Source: Planctomycetota bacterium (lineage in GTDB: Bacteria; Planctomycetota; Planctomycetia; Pirellulales; Thermoguttaceae). From it: DNA of 9,918 nt. Location of the stretch: NCBI GenBank assembly GCA_023621895.1, contig JAMOAF010000867.1, positions 1 to 9,918 on the forward strand. Reading direction: 5' to 3'. Below the pieces are notes generated by a model. It saw only the letters and a program-made list of their open reading frames with translations. It made no database searches and had not been told where the DNA came from. The translations under genes and the position numbers were made by a program. This document shows positions 1-7,495 of this stretch, piece after piece (the first letter of the stretch is position 1; every line of letters starts with the position of its first letter).

Positions 1-3000
1 CAGGTGCGCGGGGTTGATCTTTTCGAGTTCCTCGCTAATCGCGTCGATCGTGGTGCGAATCTGCTCCTCGCTGTGGAGCGAGGTGATGAAGAACCGCAGC
101 CTTGCGGCGCTTTCTTCGACAGCGGGATAGAGAATCGGTTGCACGTTGATCCCGCGGCCCAAGAGGGCCTTGGACAGTTGCAGAGCGTGCATGGAATTGC
201 CCAGAATCACCGGGACAACCGGTGAATCCTTGCTCTTGCCGGTATTGATTCCACGGCTTCGCGCCAGCTCGAGGAAAAGCCGCGACCTGTGCCGCAAGCG
301 AGCCACGCGTTCCGGCTCCGCCTCCAAGAGGCGGATCGAAGCCAGGGCGGCGGCGGCGTTTGGCGGCGACAAGCCGACGCTATAGACAAAGCCGGGCGAG
401 GTGTACTTCAGATACTCGACGAGGGCCTTTGTGCCCGCAATGTATCCCCCGCAACTGCCAAACGACTTGCTGAGCGTGCCCATCCAGATGTCGACGTCGG
501 CCCGGTTGATGCCGAAATGCTCGCCGATGCCGCGCCCCGTGGCGCCTAGCACGCCCATCGAATGGGCTTCGTCGATCATCAGCAGGACGCGATGGCGGCG
601 CTTGACGTCGATGAATCGGGGCAGGTCGGGGATGTCGCCGTCCATGCTGTAGACGCCCTCGATGACCAGGAGAATCCGGCGGTATTCATGCCGGCACCTG
701 GTGAGGATCTCGTCGGCCGCCTGCCAGTCATTGTGGGCGAAGGGCCGCCGCCGTGCGCCGGAGAGAATACTCCCCTGGAGTATGCTGTTGTGGGAGAGCG
801 CGTCGTGGAGAATCAGGTCGCCGGGGCCGAACAGGTGGCCGATCGTGCTCTCGTTGGTCGAATGCCCGCCGACGTAGACGACGGCGTCCTCTGCTCCGGC
901 CATCCGGCTGATCGCCCGCTCCAGCTCACCGTGCAGGTCCTTTTCGCCGGAAACCAGGCGGCTTGCCGAGACGCTCGTGCCGTAGCGCTGGCAGGCGCGC
1001 TGGGCGGCTTCGGTCACAACCGGATCGCCGGACATCCCCACGTAGTTGTAGCTTGAAAAGTTGATCAACTCCCGGCCGCCGATCGTCGTCGTGTCGCGCG
1101 TAACACCTTCGTGCACATTGAAATACGGCGACAGCCCGGTCGATTCCAGCAGGTTCAGCCCCTCGCGCAGCTTGAGGTACTCTGGAAACGCTTCAAACCG
1201 ATAGTACTCAACCGGAGTTTCGTAATGGGCGGGACGGATCGTCGCGGGGCGTTCCACTCCGCCGAGGTAGCGCTCCACCGCGTCGACCACCTGCCGGCAG
1301 GTAATCATCTCGGGAAGGACTTCCTCCGGGAACCGGCCGCCGAAGCGCTCCTCCAGAGCGGCGACGATCTCCATCCGCTCGAGCGAATCCATGCCAAGCT
1401 CCGTGATCGGCGCGTCGAGCGTCAATCCGTCGGCTCGCTCTCGAGCGACGCGGCGAACCTCCTCCAGAACGATATCGACGGTCGTTGAGGCTTTCTTGGC
1501 GTGTCGCGGTGCGGGCTGGGCTGGTTCCGCAACCTGCTTGCCGTTGTTGCCGGCGCTCTGGGCCGCGGAAGCCGGCGGCGCCGCCGGCGCCGCCGGCAGT
1601 TTGGGCGGCTGCGGCCGCCGGGGCCCCTCGCGAGTGTCCAGAGGCTTGCCGGCTTCCCACCAGGCGACCGTGTTGAGCGTCCCCTCGAGGTAGCCGGCGC
1701 GGCACGCGTGCCGCTGAATCTTGCCGCTCGTCGTCTTCGGAACGCTGCCTGCCTTGACCAGCAGAATCGCGTCCAGGCCAATCTCGTGCTCGGCGGAAAC
1801 CGCGCGGCGTATCGCGTCGACCACTTCGGCGGGGTCCACGCCGCGATGGCGTTCGACCTCTTGAACGACCACCAGCCGCTCGGTTCCGCCGACTTCCACG
1901 GAGAACACTCCCCCGCAGTCGGCTCTCAGGCGAGGGTGGCTCTCCTGGACGGTCTTCTCGACGTCCTGCGGATAGATGTTCACGCCGTGGTGGATGATCA
2001 GGTCCTTGCGCCGCCCGGTGATGAACAACTCGCCCTCCGAGATGAATCCCAAATCGCCGGTCCGCAGGAAGGGGCCCTCGCCGCTTTCGGCCAGCCGGGC
2101 CTTGAAGACATCCTCCGTGGCGTCGTGGCGGCGCCAATACCCCAGGGCGACGCTCGGCCCGGAAACCCAGACTTCTCCAACGCAGCCTTCGTCCAACGGC
2201 CGGCGCGTCTCCGGATCCGCGATCACCACCCGCTGGTCCCCCAGGTTCTCGCCGCAGCCGACCAGGCGTTTCGCCGAGGGCGAAGCCGCGGCGACCGGCT
2301 GGGCACGATCCTCCGCGAGGGCCTGCGCGTCGAACGCGCGGATCACCGGCGCCATCTTGGCCCAGCCGCCGGTCACGATCAGCGTCGCTTCGGCCAGGCC
2401 GTAGCAGGGATAGAATGCCTCCGGCCGGAATCCGCAGCGGGCGAATTTCTTGGAAAACGCCTCCAGCGTGTCCGCCCGGACCGGTTCGGCCCCGTTGAAA
2501 GCGACCTCCCAGCTACTCAGGTCGAGTTGGTCGATCTGCTCCTCGGTGATCCGGTCGACGCAAAGCTGGTAGGCGAAATTCGGGCCGCCGCTGGTGGTGC
2601 CGCGAAAACGCGTGATCGCCGAGAGCCAGCGGAACGGGCGTTGCAGGAACGCCATTGGCGACATCAATACGTTGGGCCGCCCGACGTAGAGCGGCTGCAA
2701 GATGCCGCCGATCAGCCCCATGTCGTGATAGCTGGGAAGCCAGAATACGCCCTTGCCGCTGCGCGAGTGCTCAAAGCCGTAGGAGATCAAGGCCGAGTTG
2801 TGCACCAGGTTCGCGTGATTGAGCATCACTCCCTTGGGGGCGCCGGTCGAGCCGGAGGTGTACTGGAGGAAGGCGAGCGTGTCGGCGTGGATATCCGGCA
2901 TCTCCCAGTGGTCCGCCGTCTCGTCGGCAAGCGTGCACGTGGAAAGCCAGGTGACTTCCTTCAAGTGCGGCGTCTCGTCGATCAATGACTCGATCCGTGC

Positions 3001-3390
3001 CAGGACGGCATTCGTGGTCAAGGCCACCTTGGCTTCGGCGTCGTCGGCGATCGCCTGGATGCGTTCGAGCGAGCGGTTGCGGCGCGGCGGATAGACCGGC
3101 ACGGCGACGACCCCCGCGTAAAGACAACCGAAAAACGCCGTGATGAACTCCAGCCCCGGCGGATAGACCAGCAAAGCCCTCTCACCGGACAAATGGTGCG
3201 CCTCGAGCCAGGTGCCGATCGCTCGCGCGCGGCGGTCCAGTTCCCCGTTGGTCATGTCGACGACGTCTTCCTCTCCGTCGACCAGATATTTGAAGGCGAC
3301 CTCGTCTCTCTGGTACTTGGCCCGATGGCGGACCAATTCAACGAGAGTGGAAGGACCAAAGAAAGTCCCGGGCAATCGATCCAATGGCAC
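1..3390 (-). CDS. Fatty acyl-AMP ligase / ACP / alpha-oxoamine synthase fusion (3' end off window)
   Basis: Reading the minus strand from GTG at 3390 gives 1130 uninterrupted codons that leave the left edge, so the C-terminus is missing. Domain 1 (about 11-570) is a fatty acyl-AMP ligase: YTSGSTGAPKGVM at 177-189, WLPSYHDMGLIGG at 217-229, YGLAEATL at 330-337, RTGDLGF at 443-449 and PKTTSGKIQR at 551-560 with the adenylation lysine K557. A Pro/Ala/Gln linker (about 588-630) leads to an acyl carrier protein with ELGMDSL and phosphopantetheine serine S669. Domain 3 (about 730-1130) is a PLP-dependent alpha-oxoamine synthase: INFSSYNYVG at 776-785, EGVYSMDGDIPDL at 911-923, DEAHSMG at 940-946 and GTLSKSFG with Schiff-base lysine K975. 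Family knowledge implies ATP-dependent fatty acid activation, transfer to the fused ACP, then decarboxylative condensation with an amino acid to a long-chain aminoketone. The lysine motif resembles serine palmitoyltransferase more than BioF; the actual amino acid is unknown. GTG was chosen because TGA lies two codons upstream and GGGAG (3402-3406) precedes it by 11 nt. Confidence 0.95.
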   Translation of the reverse strand, partial: MPLDRLPGTFFGPSTLVELVRHRAKYQRDEVAFKYLVDGEEDVVDMTNGELDRRARAIGTWLEAHHLSGERALLVYPPGLEFITAFFGCLYAGVVAVPVYPPRRNRSLERIQAIADDAEAKVALTTNAVLARIESLIDETPHLKEVTWLSTCTLADETADHWEMPDIHADTLAFLQYTSGSTGAPKGVMLNHANLVHNSALISYGFEHSRSGKGVFWLPSYHDMGLIGGILQPLYVGRPNVLMSPMAFLQRPFRWLSAITRFRGTTSGGPNFAYQLCVDRITEEQIDQLDLSSWEVAFNGAEPVRADTLEAFSKKFARCGFRPEAFYPCYGLAEATLIVTGGWAKMAPVIRAFDAQALAEDRAQPVAAASPSAKRLVGCGENLGDQRVVIADPETRRPLDEGCVGEVWVSGPSVALGYWRRHDATEDVFKARLAESGEGPFLRTGDLGFISEGELFITGRRKDLIIHHGVNIYPQDVEKTVQESHPRLRADCGGVFSVEVGGTERLVVVQEVERHRGVDPAEVVDAIRRAVSAEHEIGLDAILLVKAGSVPKTTSGKIQRHACRAGYLEGTLNTVAWWEAGKPLDTREGPRRPQPPKLPAAPAAPPASAAQSAGNNGKQVAEPAQPAPRHAKKASTTVDIVLEEVRRVARERADGLTLDAPITELGMDSLERMEIVAALEERFGGRFPEEVLPEMITCRQVVDAVERYLGGVERPATIRPAHYETPVEYYRFEAFPEYLKLREGLNLLESTGLSPYFNVHEGVTRDTTTIGGRELINFSSYNYVGMSGDPVVTEAAQRACQRYGTSVSASRLVSGEKDLHGELERAISRMAGAEDAVVYVGGHSTNESTIGHLFGPGDLILHDALSHNSILQGSILSGARRRPFAHNDWQAADEILTRCRHEYRRILLVIEGVYSMDGDIPDLPRFIDVKRRHRVLLMIDEAHSMGVLGATGRGIGEHFGINRADVDIWMGTLSKSFGSCGGYIAGTKALVEYLKYTSPGFVYSVGLSPPNAAAALASIRLLEAEPERVARLRHRSRLFLELARSRGINTGKSKDSPVVPVILGNSMHALQLSKALLGRGINVQPILYPAVEESAARLRFFITSLHSEEQIRTTIDAISEELEKINPAHL

Positions 3391-3593
3391 GGCGATTCAA
3401 ACTCCCGCTATAGTGGTGAACGCGAACCGGCACGAAGACTTCCGCCCAATTCAGACTGGCGGCTCAGGGGCGAAATACCCTCCAACGCGATCCGTTATCC
3501 GTCTGGCAGTTCCCTCAAATGGATGTGAAAGCAGGCGGCCCCCAAAATGCCAATGGCCCGGCACTGGCGCCGCGTCCAACCGGGCTCAGCGGC

Positions 3594-3610
3594 CGGCTCC
3601 CGCGGAGCCG
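3594..3610. repeat. GC-rich inverted repeat in the spacer
   Basis: CGGCTCC (3594-3600) and GGAGCCG (3604-3610) form a perfect 7-bp stem around a CGC loop. No T-tract follows on either strand, so it is not a standard terminator. It lies in the predicted leader of the lipid-synthase gene and could be a leader structure or chance in GC-rich DNA. Confidence 0.35.
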
Positions 3611-3714
3611 CCATTTCAAACATTGTCCAGCAAGTCGCTTCGGCCGATTGAAACACCCATGAAAAACCGAACTGCGGAACGCGGAATAAGCAAGAATGCT
3701 CGCAAAGTCAGCCT

Positions 3715-3743
3715 ATTTTAAGCAATCGAACGAGGCTACGCAA
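3715..3743 (-). promoter_or_regulatory. Candidate sigma70-like promoter for the lipid-synthase gene
   Basis: On the minus strand TTGCGT (3743-3738) is followed after exactly 17 nt by TAAAAT (3720-3715), a good match to -35/-10 spacing and composition. It sits in one of the few AT-richer patches of the spacer. Transcription would leave a 5' leader of roughly 320 nt before the GTG at 3390. It is a motif match only; planctomycete promoters are poorly defined. Confidence 0.3.
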
Positions 3744-3845
3744 TCAGTTCCAGCGCACGCCCCCCTGCCGCGTGGTATTTCCCCCATAAAATGCGCGGAA
3801 AGACTGCCAATTTTCACTCGCCACGACACGTGAGGCCATCCATTT

Positions 3846-3865
3846 AGAGGGTAATTGTCCCCTCT
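3846..3865. repeat. Inverted repeat AGAGGG...CCCTCT
   Basis: AGAGGG (3846-3851) and CCCTCT (3860-3865) flank TAATTGTC, giving a near-palindrome centred on AATT. It could be an operator-like site or a small hairpin. It lies upstream of both divergent genes (about 455 nt from the GTG and 295 nt from the ATG). No regulator can be assigned. Confidence 0.3.
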
Positions 3866-3979
3866 TGAGAGCTTATGCAGCGAGGCACTTTCTTGCCCGG
3901 CCCAGCGGAATCTGATAGGCTGGCAAATGGGGGCTAAGGGGCATGCCTTCCGGGTGGTGTTGCCCTGCGCGGCCCTAGG

Positions 3980-4023
3980 CGTTCACGCCCCGGGGCAATG
4001 CCCGTGAACGGCTGCCACAGCCG
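3980..4023. repeat. Cluster of overlapping inverted repeats upstream of the zinc-ribbon gene
   Basis: CGTTCACG (3980-3987) pairs with CGTGAACG (4003-4010). Inside it lies the perfect palindrome GCCCCGGGGC (3987-3996). Immediately downstream CGGCTG (4009-4014) pairs with CAGCCG (4018-4023) around CCA. The two stems share bases 4009-4010, so they could form alternative structures in a leader RNA. No T-run follows, so it is not an ordinary terminator. Confidence 0.35.
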
Positions 4024-4160
4024 GCATCAGCCACGATCGCCGGGTAAGACAACGCAAACGTTTCCTCCCCGATGGCGACGCTGAGATTCTCTTGCCAGAC
4101 GGCTGCCGGCGAGGATGGGGATGCGGCGGATGCGCCTGGCAACACGAGGAGAATGGACCC

Positions 4161-4847
4161 ATGCTGCGAATTACTTGTCCTGGCTGCCAAAGCAAGTTAA
4201 ATGCCAAGGAAAGACTCATCGGCCAGACGCGCAAATGCCCGAAGTGCGGGTACGACGTTCTCATCCAGGCTCCGGCCGACGCTCCGGCCGACGCTCCGGT
4301 CCCCGTCCAGGCCCAGGCGGACAACGCCGCCGAGGACACGCCTGTTGTCCAGCTTGAACCGCCTCAAGAGACGGAAGGGCTCGCACGGGTGGTGCCGGTC
4401 GCCGAGCCTCCCAGGGAATTGAAGCCGCCCAACAAGTACCTGATCTGCGATCGGCAGCGGATCATCGCGGTCTGGGAAGGCGACGGCACCGGCTGGCAAC
4501 TCAAGACGCCAAGCGGGCTGATCAGCGCCAAGCGGAACACCGAACAGATTCCCCAGCAAGGTGCGTTTCGATTGATCGAGCTGCGAATCGCGCATGGGGC
4601 CGACTCGATCTACGTCAGCGGCATTGTCTGCCACGAGCTGACTCCCCGCTGGGCCCTGCCGGTCATCGCCCGGGGCGACAATCTGATCCTCGACAAGATT
4701 GTCGGGCCCTCGGGCATCAGCCGCGATCACAAGCAGATGATCCGGCGCTACCTCCAGGACACGTTCATGCCGGAAGTCTGGCGCAAGCGCGACGACCTGG
4801 TGGAGTTCCTTTCCAATGAGGACATCCACACGCAGGGACTCGTCTGA
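4161..4847 (+). CDS. Zinc-ribbon protein of unknown function
   Basis: A 228-residue protein. The N-terminus is a short zinc ribbon with two CxxC knuckles, C6-PG-C9 and C26-PK-C29, a layout common in planctomycete proteins of unknown role. Residues about 36-90 are a Pro/Ala/Glu-rich linker containing an APAD microrepeat. From about 92 (NKYLICDRQRIIAVWEGDG) a globular domain follows that I do not recognise; it ends in a charged helix-rich tail. There is no signal peptide or membrane segment, so it is probably cytoplasmic. I chose ATG 4161 over an upstream in-frame ATG at 4092 because GAGGAG (4146-4151) lies 9 nt before it and the zinc ribbon begins right there; the 23 extra upstream residues are not conserved-looking. 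It converges on the methylase gene with only 13 bases between stops. Zinc binding is inferred from the cysteines; no partner or reaction can be named. Confidence 0.85.
   Translation: MLRITCPGCQSKLNAKERLIGQTRKCPKCGYDVLIQAPADAPADAPVPVQAQADNAAEDTPVVQLEPPQETEGLARVVPVAEPPRELKPPNKYLICDRQRIIAVWEGDGTGWQLKTPSGLISAKRNTEQIPQQGAFRLIELRIAHGADSIYVSGIVCHELTPRWALPVIARGDNLILDKIVGPSGISRDHKQMIRRYLQDTFMPEVWRKRDDLVEFLSNEDIHTQGLV
4269..4299 (+). repeat. 12-bp tandem repeat in the zinc-ribbon linker
   Basis: The unit GCTCCGGCCGAC occurs twice perfectly (4269-4280, 4281-4292) and a third time in part (4293-4299). It encodes the APAD repeat of the flexible linker. Replication slippage could change the linker length without breaking the frame. 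Confidence 0.7.
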
Positions 4848-4860
4848 GGCCCGCGGCCGG

Positions 4861-7314
4861 TTACCGTCCGGCAGTCTCGGCAAGCGAGGCGATCGCCCGC
4901 GCATCGGCCGGAGTGAGGCCGTAGAGACTTGCGGCGGCGAAGTTGATGCGGCTTTGTAGCTCTTCAAGATCGCGGTTCTGGCTGGCTGCCTGGTGAGCCT
5001 GGCGACCGAGCGCGGCAAGCTGCCGATGCACGGGGTCAGCGCGATCGAAGGTTTTCAGGTTCAAGTACTCGAGCATGCCCGGCGAACCGAATCCCTTGCC
5101 GCCGCGGACGTTGTGCGAGCCGACGAGGAAATCGACGACCGCGCTGTTCATGAGCGCGGCCAGATAGTGGGCCTCTTCCCGGCTTTCCGCCGCGATCAAG
5201 ACGCACGTCTCCTGGCAGACCACCGGCCGGCTGCCCGCGCCGGCCAGCTCGGCCGAACCGACCACGGCGGCGCGGATCCTGCGATCCATGCGCCGCCAGA
5301 CGACCTTGTGGTCGGCAACGGTGTATCGGCCCACGTTGTACATCGAATAGAAGGGCGCCGCCTGCTGGTATCGGCGGTAGGCGGCCCGCTCTCGCAGTTG
5401 CCGCTCGAACCGCCGCAAGTAGGCGCAGGTACGCGGGTATTTCTCTTGCATCGTCTTCTCGTCGATGCCTTGCCGGGCGGTCGGATCCTGCGCAAGCAGA
5501 AGGCAGGCGGAAGGCGCGGCCCGATAGCGGCTCACGTCTCCCCAACGGATCAGCGGGTGGAGCAAGTCGGGCTCAACGGCCGAGCGGATCGCCGGATATG
5601 CCCGCTTCCCAAGGCCGGGCTGATTCTCGATCACCACCGCATCCCCCTCGCGACCCACCACCTCCACCCAGTAGACGCCGTTGGCGCCCCCGGTGTTGGC
5701 GCCTAAGTGGGCCGTGTAGTCCGACGGTCCCACGAGCTTGCCGACTGCCACGCCCAGGTCGGCGGGCCGCACGAACCAAGGCGATTGCCGGCGCGACGGA
5801 TCGATCGGCTCGGCCACTAGCCTCTCTCTCCGGAAATCACTCCCAGCCAGGCAGGCGCCGCCGGCCTTAACCGCCTCCGGGCGCGTCCAGCGCACGTAAG
5901 GCACCGGATACAGGGTCGGCTCGCCTTTCTCCAACGCGATCGTCGCCGTCCAATTCGAAGCCGTCGCAAACGGCTGGATGTCTACCATGTCGTCGACGCG
6001 CAGGACTGCCAACGGGGCTCCGGCCGCGCCCAGCCGGAATCGGCGGAATCCGTCGCCGGCGCCGCGGGTCTGGAACAAGGTCTGCGTCACAACCATGCCC
6101 AACCTTCCCCCCTCGCGCAGGAATCGATCGGCACTGGCGTAGAGCACCAGCATCGCCAGGTCCTTTTTTCCGCCGCCGTGACGCGCATCCGAGCCGGAAA
6201 GCGAAAACAGGCCATATTCTTCCCACAAACGCTTCGTCTGCCGGCGATAGTCGCTCGCCAGATGGTCCCAGCAAAGCCAGGGCGGATTGCCCACAACGTA
6301 GTCGAACCGGCAAGACTCCGGCGATTGTTCCGATCTGAACAACGGCAGAGATTCCGATGGGCGTTTCAGTCCTTCGCCTTGAACCACGTCGCGGCAGAAC
6401 ACCGGGGCCGCCGTCAGGCCGTCGCCCGCGGCAATCCGGTCGCGGACGGCCAGCAGACAGTTCGCCTTGGCGGTCAAGACGGCCAGCGGGTTGACGTCAA
6501 AACCGGCGATCAGGTCCAGGGGGGAGCGGCCGGCCGCCGCTGCGCTATTTCGAAGTCGGCGAATCGCTCGCAGCAAGAATATTCCCGAGCCGCACGTCGG
6601 ATCGAGAATCCGCTCGGCGCTGCGGCCGTCGAATCCGACGCTATCGAGCACATGGTCGGCAAGCCAGATCGGCGTATAGTGTTCCCCCAAGCCGTGGCGG
6701 ACCTGCTTGGGCAGCAGCGATTGATAGAATCCGCCGAACAGGTCGGCGCCCGCGGCCGGATCCGCCGAACAGCCGGCCAGCCGGTCCGTCGCCAGCGTGC
6801 GAACGGCATCATCGACCCAGCGGTCCAGGCGGTCCTCCCAGGCATCCAGATACCAGGCATACTGAGGGGTCTCGGGGAACCCCCGTACACCGAGGGATTC
6901 GCCCAGTTGGCCCGACTCCATGCACCGCAGCACATCCCGCCATGATCCCCGCCCGGCGAAGATTTCTGGTGGACACTTTCGCCCGTCCTGCCCGAGGAGC
7001 ATCAGGGTCGCGAGTTTGACAATCAGGGCGTAGTAGGTCTCGACGGCCAGGAGAAAGCGGCCCGGCTCCTCGGCAAGCGCTGGCGAGCATCGCTGCGACG
7101 CCATGCGGACAATCGCGGCGTTTGCCCGCCGGGATATTTTGGGGCTTGCGTGCGCGTGCCCGCCGAGCCGCTCGAAGAGAAGCCCCACGCCTGCGCGGAA
7201 CAAGTCGCCCCGAGGGTCGAAGGCGAAAAGCATCTCCGGCTCGGCTTGGAATCCTCCGGTCGGCACGATCTTCTCCAGCCTCTCTTCCTCGCCCCCCCTT
7301 TTTCTCGTTCCCAA
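4861..7314 (-). CDS. Eco57I-like N6-adenine DNA methylase (no nuclease domain seen)
   Basis: An 817-residue frame from TTG 7314. Residues 205-224 carry the HGLGEHYTP...LADHVLD region typical of large adenine methylases. Motif I is ILDPTCGSGIFLL at 236-248 (S-adenosylmethionine binding), followed by GFDVNPLA at 271-278. The catalytic motif IV is NPPW at 343-346. The C-terminal half (about 530-760, ending LMNSAVVDFLVGSHNVRGGKGF...LEYL) resembles the target-recognition region of type IIG/IIL enzymes. Relatives often have an N-terminal PD-(D/E)XK nuclease; here only about 200 residues precede the methylase core and no such motif is visible. It therefore looks like a solitary methylase or a 5'-truncated type IIG enzyme. 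The start is uncertain. TTG 7314 has no clear ribosome site. GTG 7266 has GGAG 6 nt upstream and would give a product 16 residues shorter. ATG 7360 is in another frame, separated by an A5G7 run. No restriction gene lies within the window. Confidence 0.85.
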   Translation of the reverse strand: MGTRKRGGEEERLEKIVPTGGFQAEPEMLFAFDPRGDLFRAGVGLLFERLGGHAHASPKISRRANAAIVRMASQRCSPALAEEPGRFLLAVETYYALIVKLATLMLLGQDGRKCPPEIFAGRGSWRDVLRCMESGQLGESLGVRGFPETPQYAWYLDAWEDRLDRWVDDAVRTLATDRLAGCSADPAAGADLFGGFYQSLLPKQVRHGLGEHYTPIWLADHVLDSVGFDGRSAERILDPTCGSGIFLLRAIRRLRNSAAAAGRSPLDLIAGFDVNPLAVLTAKANCLLAVRDRIAAGDGLTAAPVFCRDVVQGEGLKRPSESLPLFRSEQSPESCRFDYVVGNPPWLCWDHLASDYRRQTKRLWEEYGLFSLSGSDARHGGGKKDLAMLVLYASADRFLREGGRLGMVVTQTLFQTRGAGDGFRRFRLGAAGAPLAVLRVDDMVDIQPFATASNWTATIALEKGEPTLYPVPYVRWTRPEAVKAGGACLAGSDFRRERLVAEPIDPSRRQSPWFVRPADLGVAVGKLVGPSDYTAHLGANTGGANGVYWVEVVGREGDAVVIENQPGLGKRAYPAIRSAVEPDLLHPLIRWGDVSRYRAAPSACLLLAQDPTARQGIDEKTMQEKYPRTCAYLRRFERQLRERAAYRRYQQAAPFYSMYNVGRYTVADHKVVWRRMDRRIRAAVVGSAELAGAGSRPVVCQETCVLIAAESREEAHYLAALMNSAVVDFLVGSHNVRGGKGFGSPGMLEYLNLKTFDRADPVHRQLAALGRQAHQAASQNRDLEELQSRINFAAASLYGLTPADARAIASLAETAGR
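7292..7303 (-). other. A5G7 homopolymer junction at the methylase start
   Basis: On the coding (minus) strand five A (7303-7299) run directly into seven G (7298-7292). An ATG-initiated frame from 7360 enters this tract out of phase with the methylase. Loss of one G, or gain of two, would join them into one 832-residue product if one G is lost. Such tracts are known slippage sites in phase-variable methylase genes and are also common places for sequencing indels. Confidence 0.5.
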
Positions 7315-7331
7315 GCTCCAGCTTGGGAACG
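7306..7331. repeat. Dispersed perfect palindrome (VPKLELGNE-type repeat)
   Basis: CGTTCCCAAGCT (7306-7317) and AGCTTGGGAACG (7320-7331) are perfect 12-bp inverted arms around a CC centre. Translations of this element (VPKLELGNE on one strand, VPKLQLGNA on the other) recur inside predicted proteins of many bacteria, which marks it as a dispersed REP-like nucleotide repeat rather than a protein motif. Here it overlaps the putative TTG start of the methylase gene. No adjacent transposase accounts for its movement. Confidence 0.75.
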
Positions 7332-7422
7332 CCGCGCTCTTCCGCAGCGGGCTTCTTCATCGTGCCAGCCTAACCTCCCACCTCCGGCTTGCCCAGTCCC
7401 AATCACCTCGTCCGCCGCGCGC

Positions 7423-7463
7423 AAAAAAAGGCCGCGTTGAAAAAATCCTTTTACAACGCGGCC
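7423..7463 (-). terminator. Intrinsic terminator downstream of the cysteine-rich gene
   Basis: On the minus strand GGCCGCGTTG (7463-7454) and CAACGCGGCC (7439-7430) form a perfect 10-bp GC-rich stem with a 14-nt loop, followed directly by seven T (7429-7423). This is a textbook Rho-independent terminator. It ends the cysteine-rich transcript before the methylase gene, so the methylase needs its own promoter within roughly 7315-7422. Confidence 0.85.
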
Positions 7464-7495
7464 ACAACCGGGAGGGGACGAAAAGGCCTGGTTTC

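Larger units (their letters stand above)
3391..4160. other. Long divergent spacer without a convincing gene
   Basis: About 770 bases separate two divergently transcribed genes. Frames here are open for up to about 100 codons, but their translations are Arg/Pro/Ser-rich, lack domain-like patterns and have no ribosome-binding site, so I call no gene. The stretch holds three hairpin-forming inverted repeats and one candidate promoter, listed separately. No tRNA, rRNA or riboswitch fold was recognised. Confidence 0.6.

Noticed and set aside
1..1200. Calling the C-terminal domain BioF (biotin synthesis)
   Set aside because: Fusion to a fatty acyl-AMP ligase and ACP and the GTLSKSFG lysine motif argue for a lipid or aminoketone oxoamine synthase; no biotin gene is visible.
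1501..2988. Long plus-strand open frame (495 codons) across the ligase/ACP region
   Set aside because: It is antisense to an intact frame with complete ligase and ACP motifs; its translation has no recognisable domain and its openness follows from high GC content.
3212..3721. Plus-strand frame of 169 codons reaching into the spacer
   Set aside because: It overlaps the 5' end of the lipid-synthase gene antisense, has no ribosome site, and reads as Arg/Pro/Ser-rich low-information sequence.
3884..3896. Sigma54-like GGCAC...TTGC promoter
   Set aside because: Only 9 nt lie between GG and GC where sigma54 promoters need 10, and no suitable gene start or activator site follows.
6809..7360. ATG-initiated frame at 7360 as a separate protein
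   Set aside because: Beyond the homopolymer it is an off-frame shadow of the methylase; only its first about 23 codons could matter, as an alternative methylase start.
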